64,000 nt of DNA from Mitsuaria sp. GD03876 (GCF_029840635.1 NZ_JAOCCU010000018.1:1-64000); one strand, 5' to 3'; shown: positions 8,224 through 19,795, counted from the first letter of the stretch. Notes: generated by a model not told the origin, from the sequence alone. Made by a program: numbers and translations.

Positions 8224-9192
8224 TCAGCCCATGCGCCGCCGCGACTGCTTGTGCGCGTACATCGCCGCGTCGGCCTGCTGCATCAGCTCCTCCAGCGTCA
8301 GCGGCCGGTCGCCGGACATCGCGGCGTCGCCGACGCTGAAATCGAGCTCGTACCCGCGCTGCGCCCGCAGGTTCAGCGCGGTGACCTGCGCGCGCACCCG
8401 CTCCAGCGCCGGTGCCATCTGCTCGGTCGCCGTGCCGCTGAGCAGCACCACGAACTCGTCCCCGCCGGTGCGCGCGATCACGTCCGACGCCCGCAGGCAG
8501 AAGCGCAGGATGTCCGCGAAGGACTTCAGCACCCAGTCGCCCTCGGCATGGCCGTAGCGATCGTTGACCCGCTTGAAGTGGTCGAGATCGAAATACAGCA
8601 TCGTCGCCGGCCACTGCTTGCGTCTGCAGAGCGCGAGCACATGCCCCGCCTGCGATTCGAAGCCGCGCCGGTTCGCCAGGCCGGTCAGTTCGTCGACCAT
8701 CGCCATGTACATCGCGGCGAACTGCTGCTCGACCATGAAGGCCAGGTCGCGCAGCGTCGCCTGGTCGTCCTCGTCGAACCCGCGCGGCACCCGGTCGATC
8801 AGGCACAGCGTGCCGAGCCGGTGGCCGCTGGGCGCCCGCACCGGGCAGCCGGCATAGAAGCGGATGTGCGGCGCCCCCGTCACCAGCGGGTTGTCCACGA
8901 AACGCGGATCGGCGTGCGTGTCGGGAATGAGGAGGATGTCGTCCGACAGGATCGCGTGGCCGCAGAAGCTGATGTCGCGCGGCGTCTCGAGCACGTCCAG
9001 GCCCTGCGCCGACTTGAACCACTGCCGGTCCGCGTCGATCAGGCTCACCAGCGCGATCGGCACCTGGAACAGCCGCCGCGCCATCCGCGTCAGCCGGTCG
9101 AAGCGCTCCTCCGGATCGGTGTCCAGCACCTGCAGCACACGCAAGGTGGCCAGGCGGGCGTTCTCGTCGTCGGGCAACGGCGCAGCGATCAT
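8224..9192 (-). CDS. GAF-GGDEF diguanylate cyclase
   Basis: A 322-residue cytosolic protein. Residues about 25-150 form a GAF domain of the kind opening with LQVLDTDPEERFDRLTRMA and containing FCGHAI and FYAGCPV. Residues about 160-320 form a GGDEF domain with DELTGLANRRGF, YFDLDHFKRVND and an intact TGGDEF active site. An RASD sequence five residues before GGDEF is a perfect RxxD inhibitory site, so product feedback is likely. The enzyme should make cyclic di-GMP from two GTP in response to a signal bound by the GAF domain, whose ligand is unknown. The larger antisense extension into recQ is not real. It is divergent from recQ. Confidence 0.92.
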   Translation of the reverse strand: MIAAPLPDDENARLATLRVLQVLDTDPEERFDRLTRMARRLFQVPIALVSLIDADRQWFKSAQGLDVLETPRDISFCGHAILSDDILLIPDTHADPRFVDNPLVTGAPHIRFYAGCPVRAPSGHRLGTLCLIDRVPRGFDEDDQATLRDLAFMVEQQFAAMYMAMVDELTGLANRRGFESQAGHVLALCRRKQWPATMLYFDLDHFKRVNDRYGHAEGDWVLKSFADILRFCLRASDVIARTGGDEFVVLLSGTATEQMAPALERVRAQVTALNLRAQRGYELDFSVGDAAMSGDRPLTLEELMQQADAAMYAHKQSRRRMG

Positions 9193-9300
9193 CGGTTCGT
9201 CTCTGGCGTGCTGGGAGAGGAGGCGCTCATGCCGCGCCGCGTGGCGGGTCGGGCCGGGTGAACGGCGGGCCCGCCGATGTGCGGGACAATCGAGGGCTCC

Positions 9301-11169
<1,869 letters not shown>

Positions 11170-11223
11170 CCCCCCGGCCCGATCGCATCGTGGCGTTCCG
11201 TCACGCGATCGACACGCGCAAAG

Positions 11224-11252
11224 AAAAACGCCCGGCAGTGCCGGGCGTTTTT
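11224..11252. terminator. Bidirectional terminator after recQ
   Basis: A symmetric hairpin, AAAAACGCCCGGC pairing with GCCGGGCGTTTTT around AGT, gives a T-run on both strands. It ends recQ and the minus-strand small gene at 11318-11608. Confidence 0.92.
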
Positions 11253-11317
11253 CATTGGCGATCGCTACAGCTGGATCCGTCGCGGTCGCCGTCCACCGAC
11301 AGCGCAACCGCTGGAGC

Positions 11318-11608
11318 TCAGCAGAGCTGGGTCGTGCAGCCGACCTGGGCGGCCGAGGCGAGTTGCTGGCCGTCGGCCGACGTGTCGCGGCGGCCGGTGA
11401 TGTAGACGGTGGGCAGTTGCTCGCGCTTGGCGGTGATGACCACCGGGTCCAGCGTGATCACGGCGGCGCGCAGGTCGCGCTGTTCCTGCACGTGCAGCAG
11501 GCTGACGGCGATGGCCAGCGTCGCGCCGATGCCGAAGGCGAAGGCCTTGAAGCTCGCGCCCAGGCGGGTGCTGGTGCGGCGGGTGGTCTTGGAAGTGGTG
11601 GTGCTCAA
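11318..11608 (-). CDS. Small exported or membrane-anchored protein, paralogue A, with TonB-box-like repeats
   Basis: A 96-residue protein of no family I recognise. It has a basic N-terminus, one hydrophobic helix at about residues 21-42 and a short polar tail with two near-identical units, LDPVVITAKR and LPTVYITGRR, then a Cys pair at the end (GCTTQLC). The start is TTG; it is supported by the paralogue at 11932-12177, where the same leader (AGGAGATCGAC) precedes an ATG at the equivalent site. The units resemble the N-terminal TonB-box region of TonB-dependent receptors (LPxVxxxG), as in the receptor at 25989-28262, which has LPQVKIDG. The protein would sit in the inner membrane or, if cleaved, in the periplasm. 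Confidence 0.7.
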   Translation of the reverse strand: MSTTTSKTTRRTSTRLGASFKAFAFGIGATLAIAVSLLHVQEQRDLRAAVITLDPVVITAKREQLPTVYITGRRDTSADGQQLASAAQVGCTTQLC

Positions 11609-11931
11609 GTCGATCTCCTGAAGGGGTTGCGTGTGTCAGTGAAGTCAGTGTCGTCATTGCCGGTCCGCTTCGCGAGGCACAAGCGACGAATGCGCGCGGC
11701 GGCGGAGTGAACTGCTCAGGCTCGCGACGAATGGATGAACCAAAACCCGTCGATCGCTCACACGTCCCATTCCATCGGTATTCCCGGCGATTCGAGGGTG
11801 GTGTCCGCGGACACTCCGGACAGGCTTGGACAAAGCAAAACGCCCGGCGATTGCCGGGCGTTTTGCGTGAAGGGACCGAGGGCTGTTCAGACCGCGGATC
11901 CCCTCCGCCGAGACAGCACAACCATCGGAGC
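11609..11931. repeat. Leader of paralogue A, duplicated upstream of paralogue B
   Basis: About 320 bases without a gene. The first hundred bases match the leader of the second small gene (12178-12290): both contain the Shine-Dalgarno segment and the identical 17-mer AGTCAGTGTCGTCATTG (11643-11659 and 12213-12229), and both carry GCGGCGG(A/C)GTGAACTGC further out. A terminator at 11835-11866 separates the units. The gene plus leader was therefore duplicated as a unit. Confidence 0.7.
11835..11866. terminator. Terminator between the two small paralogues
   Basis: GCAAAACGCCCGGC pairs with GCCGGGCGTTTTGC over four bases. Read on the minus strand it ends the transcript of paralogue B, so each paralogue appears to be a separate transcription unit. 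Its stem core is the same as the terminator after paralogue A. Confidence 0.88.
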
Positions 11932-12177
11932 TCAGAAGGCCGAGGCGACCTGGCCGGCGTCGTCCGTCGTGGCGCGGCGGCCGGTGACGACGACGGTGGG
12001 GAGCTGCTCGCGCTTGACGGTGACGACCACCGGATCCAGCGTGACGACCGAGGCGCGCAGCTCGCGTTGACCCTGGGCGTGGGCGATGCCGAAGGCCAGG
12101 GCCAGCGAGGCGATGGTGCCGAAGGCGACGGCCTTGATGGTGGTGGCGGTGGCGGACGTGATGTTCAGGTGGCTCAT
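11932..12177 (-). CDS. Small exported protein, paralogue B, with TonB-box-like repeats
   Basis: An 81-residue paralogue of the gene at 11318-11608. A hydrophobic helix at about residues 14-33 ends in AHAQ, a plausible signal peptidase I site, so a mature peptide of about 46 residues may be released into the periplasm. The shared core is RELRASVVTLDPVVVTVKR followed by EQLPTVVVTGRR: two tandem copies of a V-V-V-T-x-(K/R)-R unit. The C-terminus lacks the Cys pair of paralogue A. The ATG has AAGGAGATCGAC in front. No known function; the repeats look like TonB-box regions of outer membrane receptors without any barrel. Confidence 0.75.
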   Translation of the reverse strand: MSHLNITSATATTIKAVAFGTIASLALAFGIAHAQGQRELRASVVTLDPVVVTVKREQLPTVVVTGRRATTDDAGQVASAF

Positions 12178-12390
12178 GTCGATCTCCTTGAAGGGGTTGG
12201 CTGTGTCGATGGAGTCAGTGTCGTCATTGGTTCCCTACCTTTCGAGGTGGAAGCGATGAAGCTGCATCGCGGCGGCGTGAACTGCATCCGCGCCTGACGA
12301 ACGTCAGCCTTCGACGATGACCCGCTTCGTCCGCCGCATCCGCCGCATCCGCCGAAGCCACCGTGGCCCGCCACCGGCTCGCGCGACCCG

Positions 12391-12424
12391 GGAAAAAAAG
12401 AAGCCCGCTGGTCAGGCGGGCTTC
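12391..12424 (-). terminator. Terminator of the 60-residue small protein gene
   Basis: On the minus strand GAAGCCCGC pairs with GCGGGCTTC, followed by a run of seven T residues; a textbook intrinsic terminator. Confidence 0.9.
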
Positions 12425-12475
12425 GAAATGCCGGGGGGAAGCGTGGCGTCTATCGGAGCACAGGCCGCGCGGTGG

Positions 12476-12658
12476 TCATCCGCGCGGCTTGCTGGCCTGT
12501 TCGGCCTGAGGTCCCGGCATGGTCTGCTCGGCCCAGTGCTGGGGACCGATGGGCGACGGACGCATGGCTTCGTTCGCGTCCGCCAGGCACAAGGCGATGA
12601 CGGCGGCGCTGGCCACGGCGGCCAGGGCGGTGAGGAAGGTCTTTGCGGCGTCGTTCAT
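12476..12658 (-). CDS. Small membrane protein, 60 residues, unknown
   Basis: The protein starts MNDAAKTFLTALAAVASAAVIALCLADANEAM (segment given by its ends: basic start, hydrophobic helix at residues 8-26, then an acidic turn). The remaining 30 residues are polar and Pro/Gln-rich. The upstream in-frame extension has no ribosome site, while ATG 12658 follows CAGGGGACC. A strong terminator lies directly downstream, which supports a real, separately transcribed gene. It lies next to the two small paralogues but shares no clear sequence with them. Function unknown. Confidence 0.6.
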   Translation of the reverse strand: MNDAAKTFLTALAAVASAAVIALCLADANEAMRPSPIGPQHWAEQTMPGPQAEQASKPRG

Positions 12659-12817
12659 GGTGGTCCCCTGCGGTGGTGTTTCCTGTCCTGGAAAATCAAC
12701 GAGGTTGCACTGTGCGCCTCGCCCCCTGGGCGGGGCCACCGCGACGCGACGAATTGCCGCTATCGCGCGCCGAAATGCCGGACGGACCGCTGAATGGGGT
12801 GAACCGATGGGGTGGTT

Positions 12818-14827
12818 TCAACCACGCGCCGCGTGGGATGCCCCGATTTGGGGCGGCCACGGCGACAGGCGCCCGGCCAGGACCGCGGCCGGCTGCGGCC
12901 GGCAATACAGATAACCCTGCTGCCGCCAGCAGCCCAGCGCCAGCAGCGCGTCGCGCTGGGCCTCGGTCTCGACGCCTTCGGCCACCACCTCGATGCCCAG
13001 CGCCTCGGCCATGCCCATCATCGCCCGCACCAGCGCGCGGTCGTCGGCGCTGCTCGGCAGGTCCCGGACGAAGGCCCGGTCGATCTTCAGCCGCGCCGGG
13101 CGCAGCAGCTTCAGATAGGCGAGCGAGGAATACCCCGTCCCGAAATCGTCCACCGACAGGCTCAAGCCCAGCTCCGACAGCCGCGCCAGCGTCTGCAGCA
13201 CCGTGTCGGTATCGGTCAGCAGCGAGCTCTCGGTGAGCTCGATCGCCAGCTCGCCGGGTTCGACGGCGTGGCGGCGCATCGCCTCGGCGATCCGTTCCGC
13301 CAGCCCGGGTTCGCGGAACTGCAGCGCCGACAGGTTGATCGAGATCGGCCCGGGGTGCCGCCCCGACGCCTTCCAGCGCGCCAGCTGCGCGCAGGCCTGG
13401 TCGATCGTGCTCCAGCCGAGCGCCAGGATCTGTCCGGTCTCCTCCGCCAGCTCGATGAACTGCCCGGGCATCACCAGCCCGCGCTGCGGGTGCTGCCAGC
13501 GCATCAGCGCCTCCAGCCCCGACCAGGCGCCGGTGCGGGCGTCGACGACCGCCTGGTAATGCAGCAGCAGTTCGTCGCGCTCCAGCGCCAGCTTGAGCTC
13601 GCGCTCGAGCTCCATGCGCGCCACCGCGGCGGCGTCCATGTCCTGCTGGAAGAAGCTGTAGCGCGAGCGGCCGAGCTGCTTGGCCCGGTACATCGCCAGG
13701 TCGGCGTGGCGGACCAGCGTGTCGAAGTCCTCGCCGTCGCGGGGGAACAGCGCGATGCCCACGCTCGCCGAGACGCTGGCCACGCCACCCTCGAGCTGCA
13801 GCGGCGCGTTCAGCGCCTCGATCAGCCGCTGGGCCGCGTGGGCGACGTGCTCGCTGGAGTCGCGCATCAGCAGCAGGAACTCGTCGCCGCTGACCCGGCA
13901 GGCCAGGTCCGATTCCCGCACCGCCTGGCGCAGCCGCTCGCTGGCCTGCAGCAGCATCCGGTCGCCGGCGGCGTGGCCCAGCGAGTCGTTGATCGCCTTG
14001 AACCGGTCCAGGTCGACGAACAGCAGCGCCAGATGCGTCTGGTCGCGCCGGGCGACGGCGGCCTCGTGCAGGAACACCTCGCGGAACAGCGTCCGGTTCG
14101 GCAGCCCGGTCAGGTGGTCGTACATCGCCAGCTGGTGCAGCTGCGCGTTCTTGCTTTCCATGTCGGCCAGCAGCCCGGAGATCTGCTGCCCCATCTGGTC
14201 CAGGTGGACGCCGAGCTGGCCCAGTTCGTCGTTGCGGTTCCAGCGCAGGCGCGGCACCGGCTGGCGCTCGGCGATCGCGTTGGCCAGGCGCTTGAGGCGG
14301 TCGATCGGCCGGACCATGCGCACGTAGAAGACCATCAGCACGATGGCCACGCCGACGGCGACCTGGGCCGCCACGATCAGGGCCGTCTGGCGCCGGCCCT
14401 CGGCCAGCATGCGATCCTGGGCGGCGTCGTCGAACTGCACCCGCAGGCTGCCCAGGACCTGGCCCTCGCGCTGGATCGTCGCGGCCAGCGTGACCGTCGG
14501 CCAGCCGGGGCTGCACTTGGCGCGCACGACATCGGGCGTGTCGGCGCGCTCCTCGCTGAGCTCCACCGCGCAGACGTTCACGTCCGACAGCAGCTGGTCC
14601 AGCGCGCGCTGCACCGCCCGGCCGTCGACGGTCCACAGCGGCTCGGCCAGGCCGTTGGCCGCCAGCGTCAGCACGGCGGCGCGCTGGCCTTCCAGCACCG
14701 GCTCCAGGCTGCGGCGGATGAAGGCGTCGCTGAAGGCCACCAGCGCCAGCGCCGGCGCCGCGATCCCGATCACCACCGCGAGCAGGATCACACTGCGCAG
14801 CGACAGTGACGGGGCTTTGAGCTTCAT
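12818..14827 (-). CDS. Membrane-bound GGDEF-EAL protein, probable cyclic di-GMP phosphodiesterase
   Basis: A 669-residue protein. A first membrane helix lies near residues 10-30, a periplasmic sensor of about 120 residues with two Cys follows, then a second helix near 150-175, a HAMP domain ([16 protein letters not shown]) and a GGDEF domain with [12 protein letters not shown] whose active site reads SGDEF. The EAL domain has [32 protein letters not shown] and AEGVET, so the catalytic residues for cyclic di-GMP hydrolysis appear complete. The SGDEF variant may act as a GTP-sensing regulator instead of a cyclase; this is inference. It is divergent from uvrA with about 190 bases between. Confidence 0.92.
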   Translation of the reverse strand: MKLKAPSLSLRSVILLAVVIGIAAPALALVAFSDAFIRRSLEPVLEGQRAAVLTLAANGLAEPLWTVDGRAVQRALDQLLSDVNVCAVELSEERADTPDVVRAKCSPGWPTVTLAATIQREGQVLGSLRVQFDDAAQDRMLAEGRRQTALIVAAQVAVGVAIVLMVFYVRMVRPIDRLKRLANAIAERQPVPRLRWNRNDELGQLGVHLDQMGQQISGLLADMESKNAQLHQLAMYDHLTGLPNRTLFREVFLHEAAVARRDQTHLALLFVDLDRFKAINDSLGHAAGDRMLLQASERLRQAVRESDLACRVSGDEFLLLMRDSSEHVAHAAQRLIEALNAPLQLEGGVASVSASVGIALFPRDGEDFDTLVRHADLAMYRAKQLGRSRYSFFQQDMDAAAVARMELERELKLALERDELLLHYQAVVDARTGAWSGLEALMRWQHPQRGLVMPGQFIELAEETGQILALGWSTIDQACAQLARWKASGRHPGPISINLSALQFREPGLAERIAEAMRRHAVEPGELAIELTESSLLTDTDTVLQTLARLSELGLSLSVDDFGTGYSSLAYLKLLRPARLKIDRAFVRDLPSSADDRALVRAMMGMAEALGIEVVAEGVETEAQRDALLALGCWRQQGYLYCRPQPAAVLAGRLSPWPPQIGASHAARG

Positions 14828-15019
14828 CAAGGCGGAGGGGTGGCAGGGCGGGGGATCCGGCGATTCTGCACCCCCGAAAGCGTGAGCCCATCCCGCAAAG
14901 GCGGGGACGCCGAGAAGGATTTCGGCATTCCTCCCGCTGCCATGCGGTGTCAGCAGGCAGCGGCGCGGGAACGGGGCTGGCCCTATCATGGCGAGTTCGC
15001 CTCCCCATGCCCCGGCCCC

Positions 15020-18007
15020 ATGTCCACGAATGTCCCGCCCGTCGTTCCTGCCCCGTCCGAGCCCAGCGCCGAGTCGCAACCGGGCCGGTACCTGGGCCAG
15101 GCGCTCGGCCGGCCGGGGGATGAGCGGCCGATGATCCGGGTGCGCGGCGCGCGGACCCACAACCTCAAGAACATCGACGTCGACCTGCCGCGCAACCAGC
15201 TGGTCGTCATCACCGGGCTGTCGGGGTCGGGCAAGTCCTCGCTGGCGTTCGACACGCTGTACGCCGAGGGCCAGCGCCGTTACGTCGAGAGCCTGTCGGC
15301 CTACGCGCGGCAGTTCCTGCAGCTGATGGACAAGCCCGAGGTCGACGTGATCGAGGGCCTGTCGCCGGCGATCTCGATCGAGCAGAAGGCCACCAGCCAC
15401 AACCCCCGCTCGACGGTGGGCACGGTCACCGAGATCCATGACTACCTGCGCCTGCTGTACGCGCGCGCCGGCACGCCGTTCTGCCCCGACCACCACCTGC
15501 CGCTGGAGGCGTCCAGCGTCGGCCAGATGGTGGACGCGGTGCTGGCGATGCCTGACGAGTCGCGGCTGATGGTGCTGGCGCCGGTCGTGCGCGACCGCAA
15601 GGGCGAGTTCATCGAGCTGTTCCAGGACCTGCAGGCGCAGGGCTACGTGCGGTTCCGGGTCGACGGCCAGACCGTCGAGGTGCCTGACCTGCCGGCGCTG
15701 AAGAAGGCGGAGAAGCACGACATCGACGTCGTCGTCGACCGCGTCAAGCTGCGCCACGACAGCGCCGACCAGCTGCGCCAGCGGCTGGCCGAGAGCTTCG
15801 AGGCCGCGCTGCGCCTGGCCGACGGCCGCGCGCTGGTGCTGAACATGGACAGCGGCGCCGAGGCCATCTATTCCAGCAAGTTCGCGTGCCCGATCTGCAG
15901 CTACTCGCTGCCGGAGCTGGAGCCGCGGCTGTTCTCGTTCAACTCGCCGGTCGGCGCCTGCCCCTCCTGCGAGGGCCTGGGCCAGGTCACGGTGTTCGAT
16001 CCGGAACGCGTCGTCGCCTTCCCGACGCTGAGCATGGCCAGCGGCGCGGTCAAGGGCTGGGACCGGCGCAACGCCTACACCTTCTCGATGCTCGAGTCGG
16101 TGGCCAAGCATTACGACTTCGACATCGAGCTGCCCTTCGAGGAACTGCCCGAGCAGGCGCGCCAGGTGCTGCTGCAGGGTTCCGGCGAGGACGAGATCAG
16201 CTTCACCTATCAGGCGGAAGGCGCCAACGGGCGCAAGCGCAGCGTCAAGCGCTCCCACCCGTTCGAGGGCATCCTGCCGACGCTGACGCGCCGCTTCCGG
16301 GAGACGGATTCGGCGGCGGTGCGCGAGGAGCTCGCGCGTTACCAGAGCGCCAAGCCCTGCCCGCACTGCGAGGGCTCGCGGCTGCGGCGCGAGGCGCGCA
16401 ACGTCCTGCTCCAGCCGGCGGACGCGGTCGAGGGCGAACGCGGCAAGCCGATCTACGAGGTCGAGCACGCGACGCTGCGCGAGGCGCTGGCCTATTTCGA
16501 GACGCTCCGGCTCAAGGGCGCGAAGGCCGAGATCGCCGACAAGGTGATCCGCGAGATCGCGTCACGGCTGCATTTCCTCAACGACGTCGGGCTGAACTAC
16601 CTGAGCCTGGACCGCAGCGCCGACACCTTGTCGGGCGGCGAGGCGCAGCGGATCCGGCTGGCGTCGCAGATCGGCTCGGGCCTGACCGGCGTGATGTACG
16701 TGCTGGACGAGCCCAGCATCGGGCTGCACCAGCGCGACAACGACCGGCTGATCGCGACGCTGCGTCGGCTGCGCGACCTGGGCAACTCGGTGCTGGTGGT
16801 CGAGCATGACGAGGACGCGATCCGCGCCGCGGACCATGTGCTGGACCTCGGACCCGGCGCCGGCGTGCATGGCGGGCGGATCATGGCGCAGGGCACGCCG
16901 GAGGAAGTGGCGGCGAACCTCGAGTCCTCGACGGGCCGTTACCTCAGCGGCGTCGAGCGCATCGAGGTGCCGAAGCAGCGGCATTCGTTGAAGGACAGCG
17001 CGGACCCGCGCACCTTGAAGATCGTCAACGCGCGGGGCAACAACCTCAAGGGCGTGACGGTCGAGTTCCCGGTCGGGCTGCTGACCTGCGTGACGGGGGT
17101 GTCGGGCTCGGGCAAGAGCACGCTGGTCAACGACACGCTGTACGCCGCGGTCGCGCGCAAGCTCTATCAGAGTCACCTGGAGCCGGCGGCGCATGACGAG
17201 ATCGAGGGCATGGATGCCTTCGACAAGGTCATCAACGTCGACCAGTCACCGATCGGGCGCACGCCGCGTTCCAACCCGGCGACCTACACCGGGCTGTTCA
17301 CGCCGATCCGGGAGTTGTTCGCCGAGATGCCGACGGCGCGCGAGCGCGGTTACGGCGCGGGCCGGTTCAGCTTCAACGTCGCGGGGGGGCGTTGCGAGTC
17401 CTGCCAGGGCGATGGCGTGCTGAAGGTGGAGATGCACTTCCTGCCGGACGTCTACGTGCCTTGCGACACCTGCGGGGGCAAGCGCTACAACCGCGAGACG
17501 CTGGAGGTGCTCTACAAGGGCAAGAACATCTCGGAGGTGCTGGGGCTGACGGTGGAGGATGCGTTGGCGTTCTTCAGCGCGGTGCCGACGCTGGCGCGCA
17601 AGCTGCAGACGCTGATGGACGTGGGCCTGGGCTACGTGAAGCTGGGCCAGAGCGCGACGACCTTGTCGGGCGGCGAGGCGCAGCGGGTGAAGCTGGCGCT
17701 GGAGCTGTCCAAGCGCGACACCGGCCGCACGCTGTACATCCTGGACGAGCCGACGACGGGCCTGCATTTCGCGGACATCGCCTTGCTGCTGAAGGTCGTG
17801 CATCAACTGCGCGACGCGGGCAACACGATCGTGATCATCGAGCACAACCTGGACGTCATCAAAACGGCGGACTGGCTGATCGACATGGGTCCCGAGGGCG
17901 GATCGGGCGGCGGCCGACTGCTGGTGGCAGGCACCCCGGAGGAAGTGGCGGCCTGCGACGCGAGCCACACCGGCCGCTACCTGAAGCCTCTGCTCGCCCG
18001 CGGCTGA
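15020..18007 (+). CDS. uvrA: Excinuclease ABC subunit A
   Basis: A 995-residue UvrA, the damage-recognition ATPase of nucleotide excision repair. Both ABC modules are present: Walker A GLSGSGKS in the first and GVSGSGKS in the second, two signature motifs LSGGEAQR, and Walker [13 protein letters not shown] and [12 protein letters not shown]. Zinc-finger cysteine pairs occur in [28 protein letters not shown] and CDTCGGKRY. The start at 15020 gives about 37 residues before the conserved [15 protein letters not shown] 15131 is an alternative closer to the usual 940-960 length. I found no LexA box in the upstream region. Confidence 0.96.
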   Translation: MSTNVPPVVPAPSEPSAESQPGRYLGQALGRPGDERPMIRVRGARTHNLKNIDVDLPRNQLVVITGLSGSGKSSLAFDTLYAEGQRRYVESLSAYARQFLQLMDKPEVDVIEGLSPAISIEQKATSHNPRSTVGTVTEIHDYLRLLYARAGTPFCPDHHLPLEASSVGQMVDAVLAMPDESRLMVLAPVVRDRKGEFIELFQDLQAQGYVRFRVDGQTVEVPDLPALKKAEKHDIDVVVDRVKLRHDSADQLRQRLAESFEAALRLADGRALVLNMDSGAEAIYSSKFACPICSYSLPELEPRLFSFNSPVGACPSCEGLGQVTVFDPERVVAFPTLSMASGAVKGWDRRNAYTFSMLESVAKHYDFDIELPFEELPEQARQVLLQGSGEDEISFTYQAEGANGRKRSVKRSHPFEGILPTLTRRFRETDSAAVREELARYQSAKPCPHCEGSRLRREARNVLLQPADAVEGERGKPIYEVEHATLREALAYFETLRLKGAKAEIADKVIREIASRLHFLNDVGLNYLSLDRSADTLSGGEAQRIRLASQIGSGLTGVMYVLDEPSIGLHQRDNDRLIATLRRLRDLGNSVLVVEHDEDAIRAADHVLDLGPGAGVHGGRIMAQGTPEEVAANLESSTGRYLSGVERIEVPKQRHSLKDSADPRTLKIVNARGNNLKGVTVEFPVGLLTCVTGVSGSGKSTLVNDTLYAAVARKLYQSHLEPAAHDEIEGMDAFDKVINVDQSPIGRTPRSNPATYTGLFTPIRELFAEMPTARERGYGAGRFSFNVAGGRCESCQGDGVLKVEMHFLPDVYVPCDTCGGKRYNRETLEVLYKGKNISEVLGLTVEDALAFFSAVPTLARKLQTLMDVGLGYVKLGQSATTLSGGEAQRVKLALELSKRDTGRTLYILDEPTTGLHFADIALLLKVVHQLRDAGNTIVIIEHNLDVIKTADWLIDMGPEGGSGGGRLLVAGTPEEVAACDASHTGRYLKPLLARG

Positions 18008-18086
18008 CCCGGGCCTGAATCGACGACCTACTCGGTCGTACTGAATCGAGCCGACCGGTCCCCCTTTTCGGAAGTATTAGGAGGAA

Positions 18087-18110
18087 TTTGGCACCCGGGA
18101 GGGTGCCAAA
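18087..18110. terminator. Hairpin between convergent uvrA and the PEP-CTERM gene
   Basis: TTTGGCACCC pairs with GGGTGCCAAA over a four-base loop. It lies between convergent genes and could end either transcript, though neither side has a long T-run. Confidence 0.6.
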
Positions 18111-18169
18111 GGGGGACATGGAGAAAAGGGGGGCCGGTTGGCTCGATCGCGCGCCAACGGAGGCAGGCG

Positions 18170-18946
18170 TCAGCGCACCGACCGACGCTTGGCGGTGAAC
18201 GCGAGCGCCCCCAGCCCCAGTGCGAACAGCAACCAGGTTTGCGGTTCCGGCACACCAGGGATCGGCGGATTGCCACCATTGTTCCCACCGCCTTGCGGCA
18301 GTTGGGGCAACGTGATGACCCCGGGTCCTCCGACCGACGGGATGCTGCCACCGCCGCCACCCGCGCTGCCGCCGGGCGGCACGACGAGGCTGGTATCGGA
18401 GGTCGCGGTCGGTGGCAGGCCGGCCGTGCGCGAGAAGCTGCCCGGGTCGCCACCACCGCCTTCGGCGCCGCCGGCTGCCGGCGGGTCGAACATCAGCGGT
18501 TCTTCCTCGTTCTTCGCCGTCGGGCCACCTGCCGCGGGCTTGAGGTTGCCGCGGTTGATGCGGCTCACGTTGCGGCAAACCGTCGGCACGAGGATGCACT
18601 GGCCGTCCTCGCAGTACACGAGTCCGCGTTCCAGCGACTGGTCGGTCCACTTCGCGCGCGTGACGGTCTTGCAGACCGAGCCGGCGCCGAAGTGCATGTC
18701 GCGGATGTCGCTGCCGTACTCGTAGCGGCCGACGATGCTGTCGCGATGGATGTCGACGATCTCGTCGTACTGGCGCGCTTGCATGCGTGCCTTGAGCTTG
18801 GCGCGCGTGGCGGCGGGGATGTCCTTGTAGCGGTCCACGGCCGCGACCAGGTCGCCCATGAACGGGTTCACGCCGGGCTTGTCCCAGGAACAGTTGGGCA
18901 GCGTCACCGTGGACGCGGCCATCGCGATTGCGGCCACCAACGACAT
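18170..18946 (-). CDS. MHFG-type PEP-CTERM sorting-domain protein
   Basis: A 258-residue exported protein. The N-terminus is a short signal peptide (MSLVAAIAMAAS), followed by a conserved helical domain of about 100 residues including IVGRYEYGSDIRDMHFG and then CKTVTRAKW with paired Cys. A long Gly/Pro-rich spacer leads to the sorting signal VPEPQTW, a hydrophobic helix and the basic end KRRSVR. PEP-CTERM signals are recognised by exosortases, which anchor or release the protein at the cell surface. The MHFG motif matches a named PEP-CTERM subfamily of unknown function. No exosortase gene is in this window. Confidence 0.85.
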   Translation of the reverse strand: MSLVAAIAMAASTVTLPNCSWDKPGVNPFMGDLVAAVDRYKDIPAATRAKLKARMQARQYDEIVDIHRDSIVGRYEYGSDIRDMHFGAGSVCKTVTRAKWTDQSLERGLVYCEDGQCILVPTVCRNVSRINRGNLKPAAGGPTAKNEEEPLMFDPPAAGGAEGGGGDPGSFSRTAGLPPTATSDTSLVVPPGGSAGGGGGSIPSVGGPGVITLPQLPQGGGNNGGNPPIPGVPEPQTWLLFALGLGALAFTAKRRSVR

Positions 18947-19326
18947 GACTTTTCTCTTGTTTCGGCGCCCGCCTCCGCGACGTGAATCGTGGGGTCAAGG
19001 CTTGCCGGTATCCGCCCGTGTCCATCGGTGGCTTTGGATCACCAGATGTCACGGGAACTGGCCGGCAGTTTAGGGAGCGAAGCCGCGCCGCTTGGGGCCG
19101 GCCCCCTCAGCCGGGGGTGTCGTCAGCCGTGGTTTTTGTCACATCGATTTCACAGTTCGCACGGAAGCGGGAATCGATCACCGACACGGACCCGCGTCAA
19201 CGCCTGAACGGGCGGGTCGAGGGGCGGTTCCGCGGCCCCGTCGGGCGAGTGACGTCGGTGGCATGGACAACGCTGGCAGGGCCGGCTTTCGCTGGTATCG
19301 TGCGCACTCTCCCGCCCGCCGCCGCC
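18947..19326. other. Divergent intergenic region
   Basis: About 380 bases separating the PEP-CTERM gene and the receiver gene, which diverge. It should hold both promoters. I see no recognisable operator or gene. Confidence 0.4.
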
Positions 19327-19704
19327 ATGTCGTCCTCCCCCGCCGCCCGCCACGTCCTCTACGTCGAGGACGACCGCATCAACATCGTGCTGATGGAGGA
19401 GGTCTTCCGCCTCATGCCCGGCTGGACGCTGGACGTCGCCGAGACCGGCGCGCAGGCGATGGAGATGCTGCCGCGGGTGATGCCGTCGCTGGTGCTGATG
19501 GACATGAACCTGCCCGACATGAACGGCCTGGAGTTGATGGCGCTGGTGCGCGCGGACGCGCGCCTGGCGTCGCTGCGCTGCATCGCGCTGTCCGCCGACG
19601 TGATGGACGACCAACGCCAGCGCGCCCGCGCGGCGGGCTTCCAGGATTACTGGCTCAAGCCGATCGACGTGCGCCAGCTGCGCGCCGCGCTCGAGCGTCT
19701 CTGA
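19327..19704 (+). CDS. Orphan response-regulator receiver protein
   Basis: A 125-residue protein consisting of a single CheY-like receiver domain. The acidic pair EDD is at residues 12-14, the phosphorylation aspartate is in LVLMDMNLPDMNG, the conserved Ser is in ALSAD, and the lysine is in WLKPID. There is no output domain, so it works by protein interaction, as in DivK- or CheY-type regulators, or as the last receiver in a phosphorelay with a hybrid kinase elsewhere. No partner kinase lies beside it. The longer upstream frame has no features. Confidence 0.88.
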   Translation: MSSSPAARHVLYVEDDRINIVLMEEVFRLMPGWTLDVAETGAQAMEMLPRVMPSLVLMDMNLPDMNGLELMALVRADARLASLRCIALSADVMDDQRQRARAAGFQDYWLKPIDVRQLRAALERL

Positions 19705-19734
19705 GCGCCGTCCAGCACGGACGCCAGGGACGCA

Positions 19735-19760
19735 AAAAAGCCCGCGCGAAGCGGGCCTTG
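19735..19760 (-). terminator. Terminator of the SWIB gene
   Basis: On the minus strand GCCCGC and GCGGGC form a stem around TTCGC, followed by a run of six T residues. It lies between the convergent receiver and SWIB genes. Confidence 0.85.
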
Positions 19761-19795
19761 TCCTGAACGACGAAGAGGCCTCGCGGCCTCCGCGT

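Noticed and set aside
12335-12360. CCGCATCCG short tandem repeat as a regulatory array
   Set aside because: Only about three copies with no symmetry or placement that suggests a site; likely simple-sequence noise.
12812-14809. A 665-residue plus-strand frame opposite the GGDEF-EAL gene
   Set aside because: Shadow frame without features.
14828-15019. LexA box upstream of uvrA
   Set aside because: No CTGT-N8-ACAG palindrome found in the upstream region.
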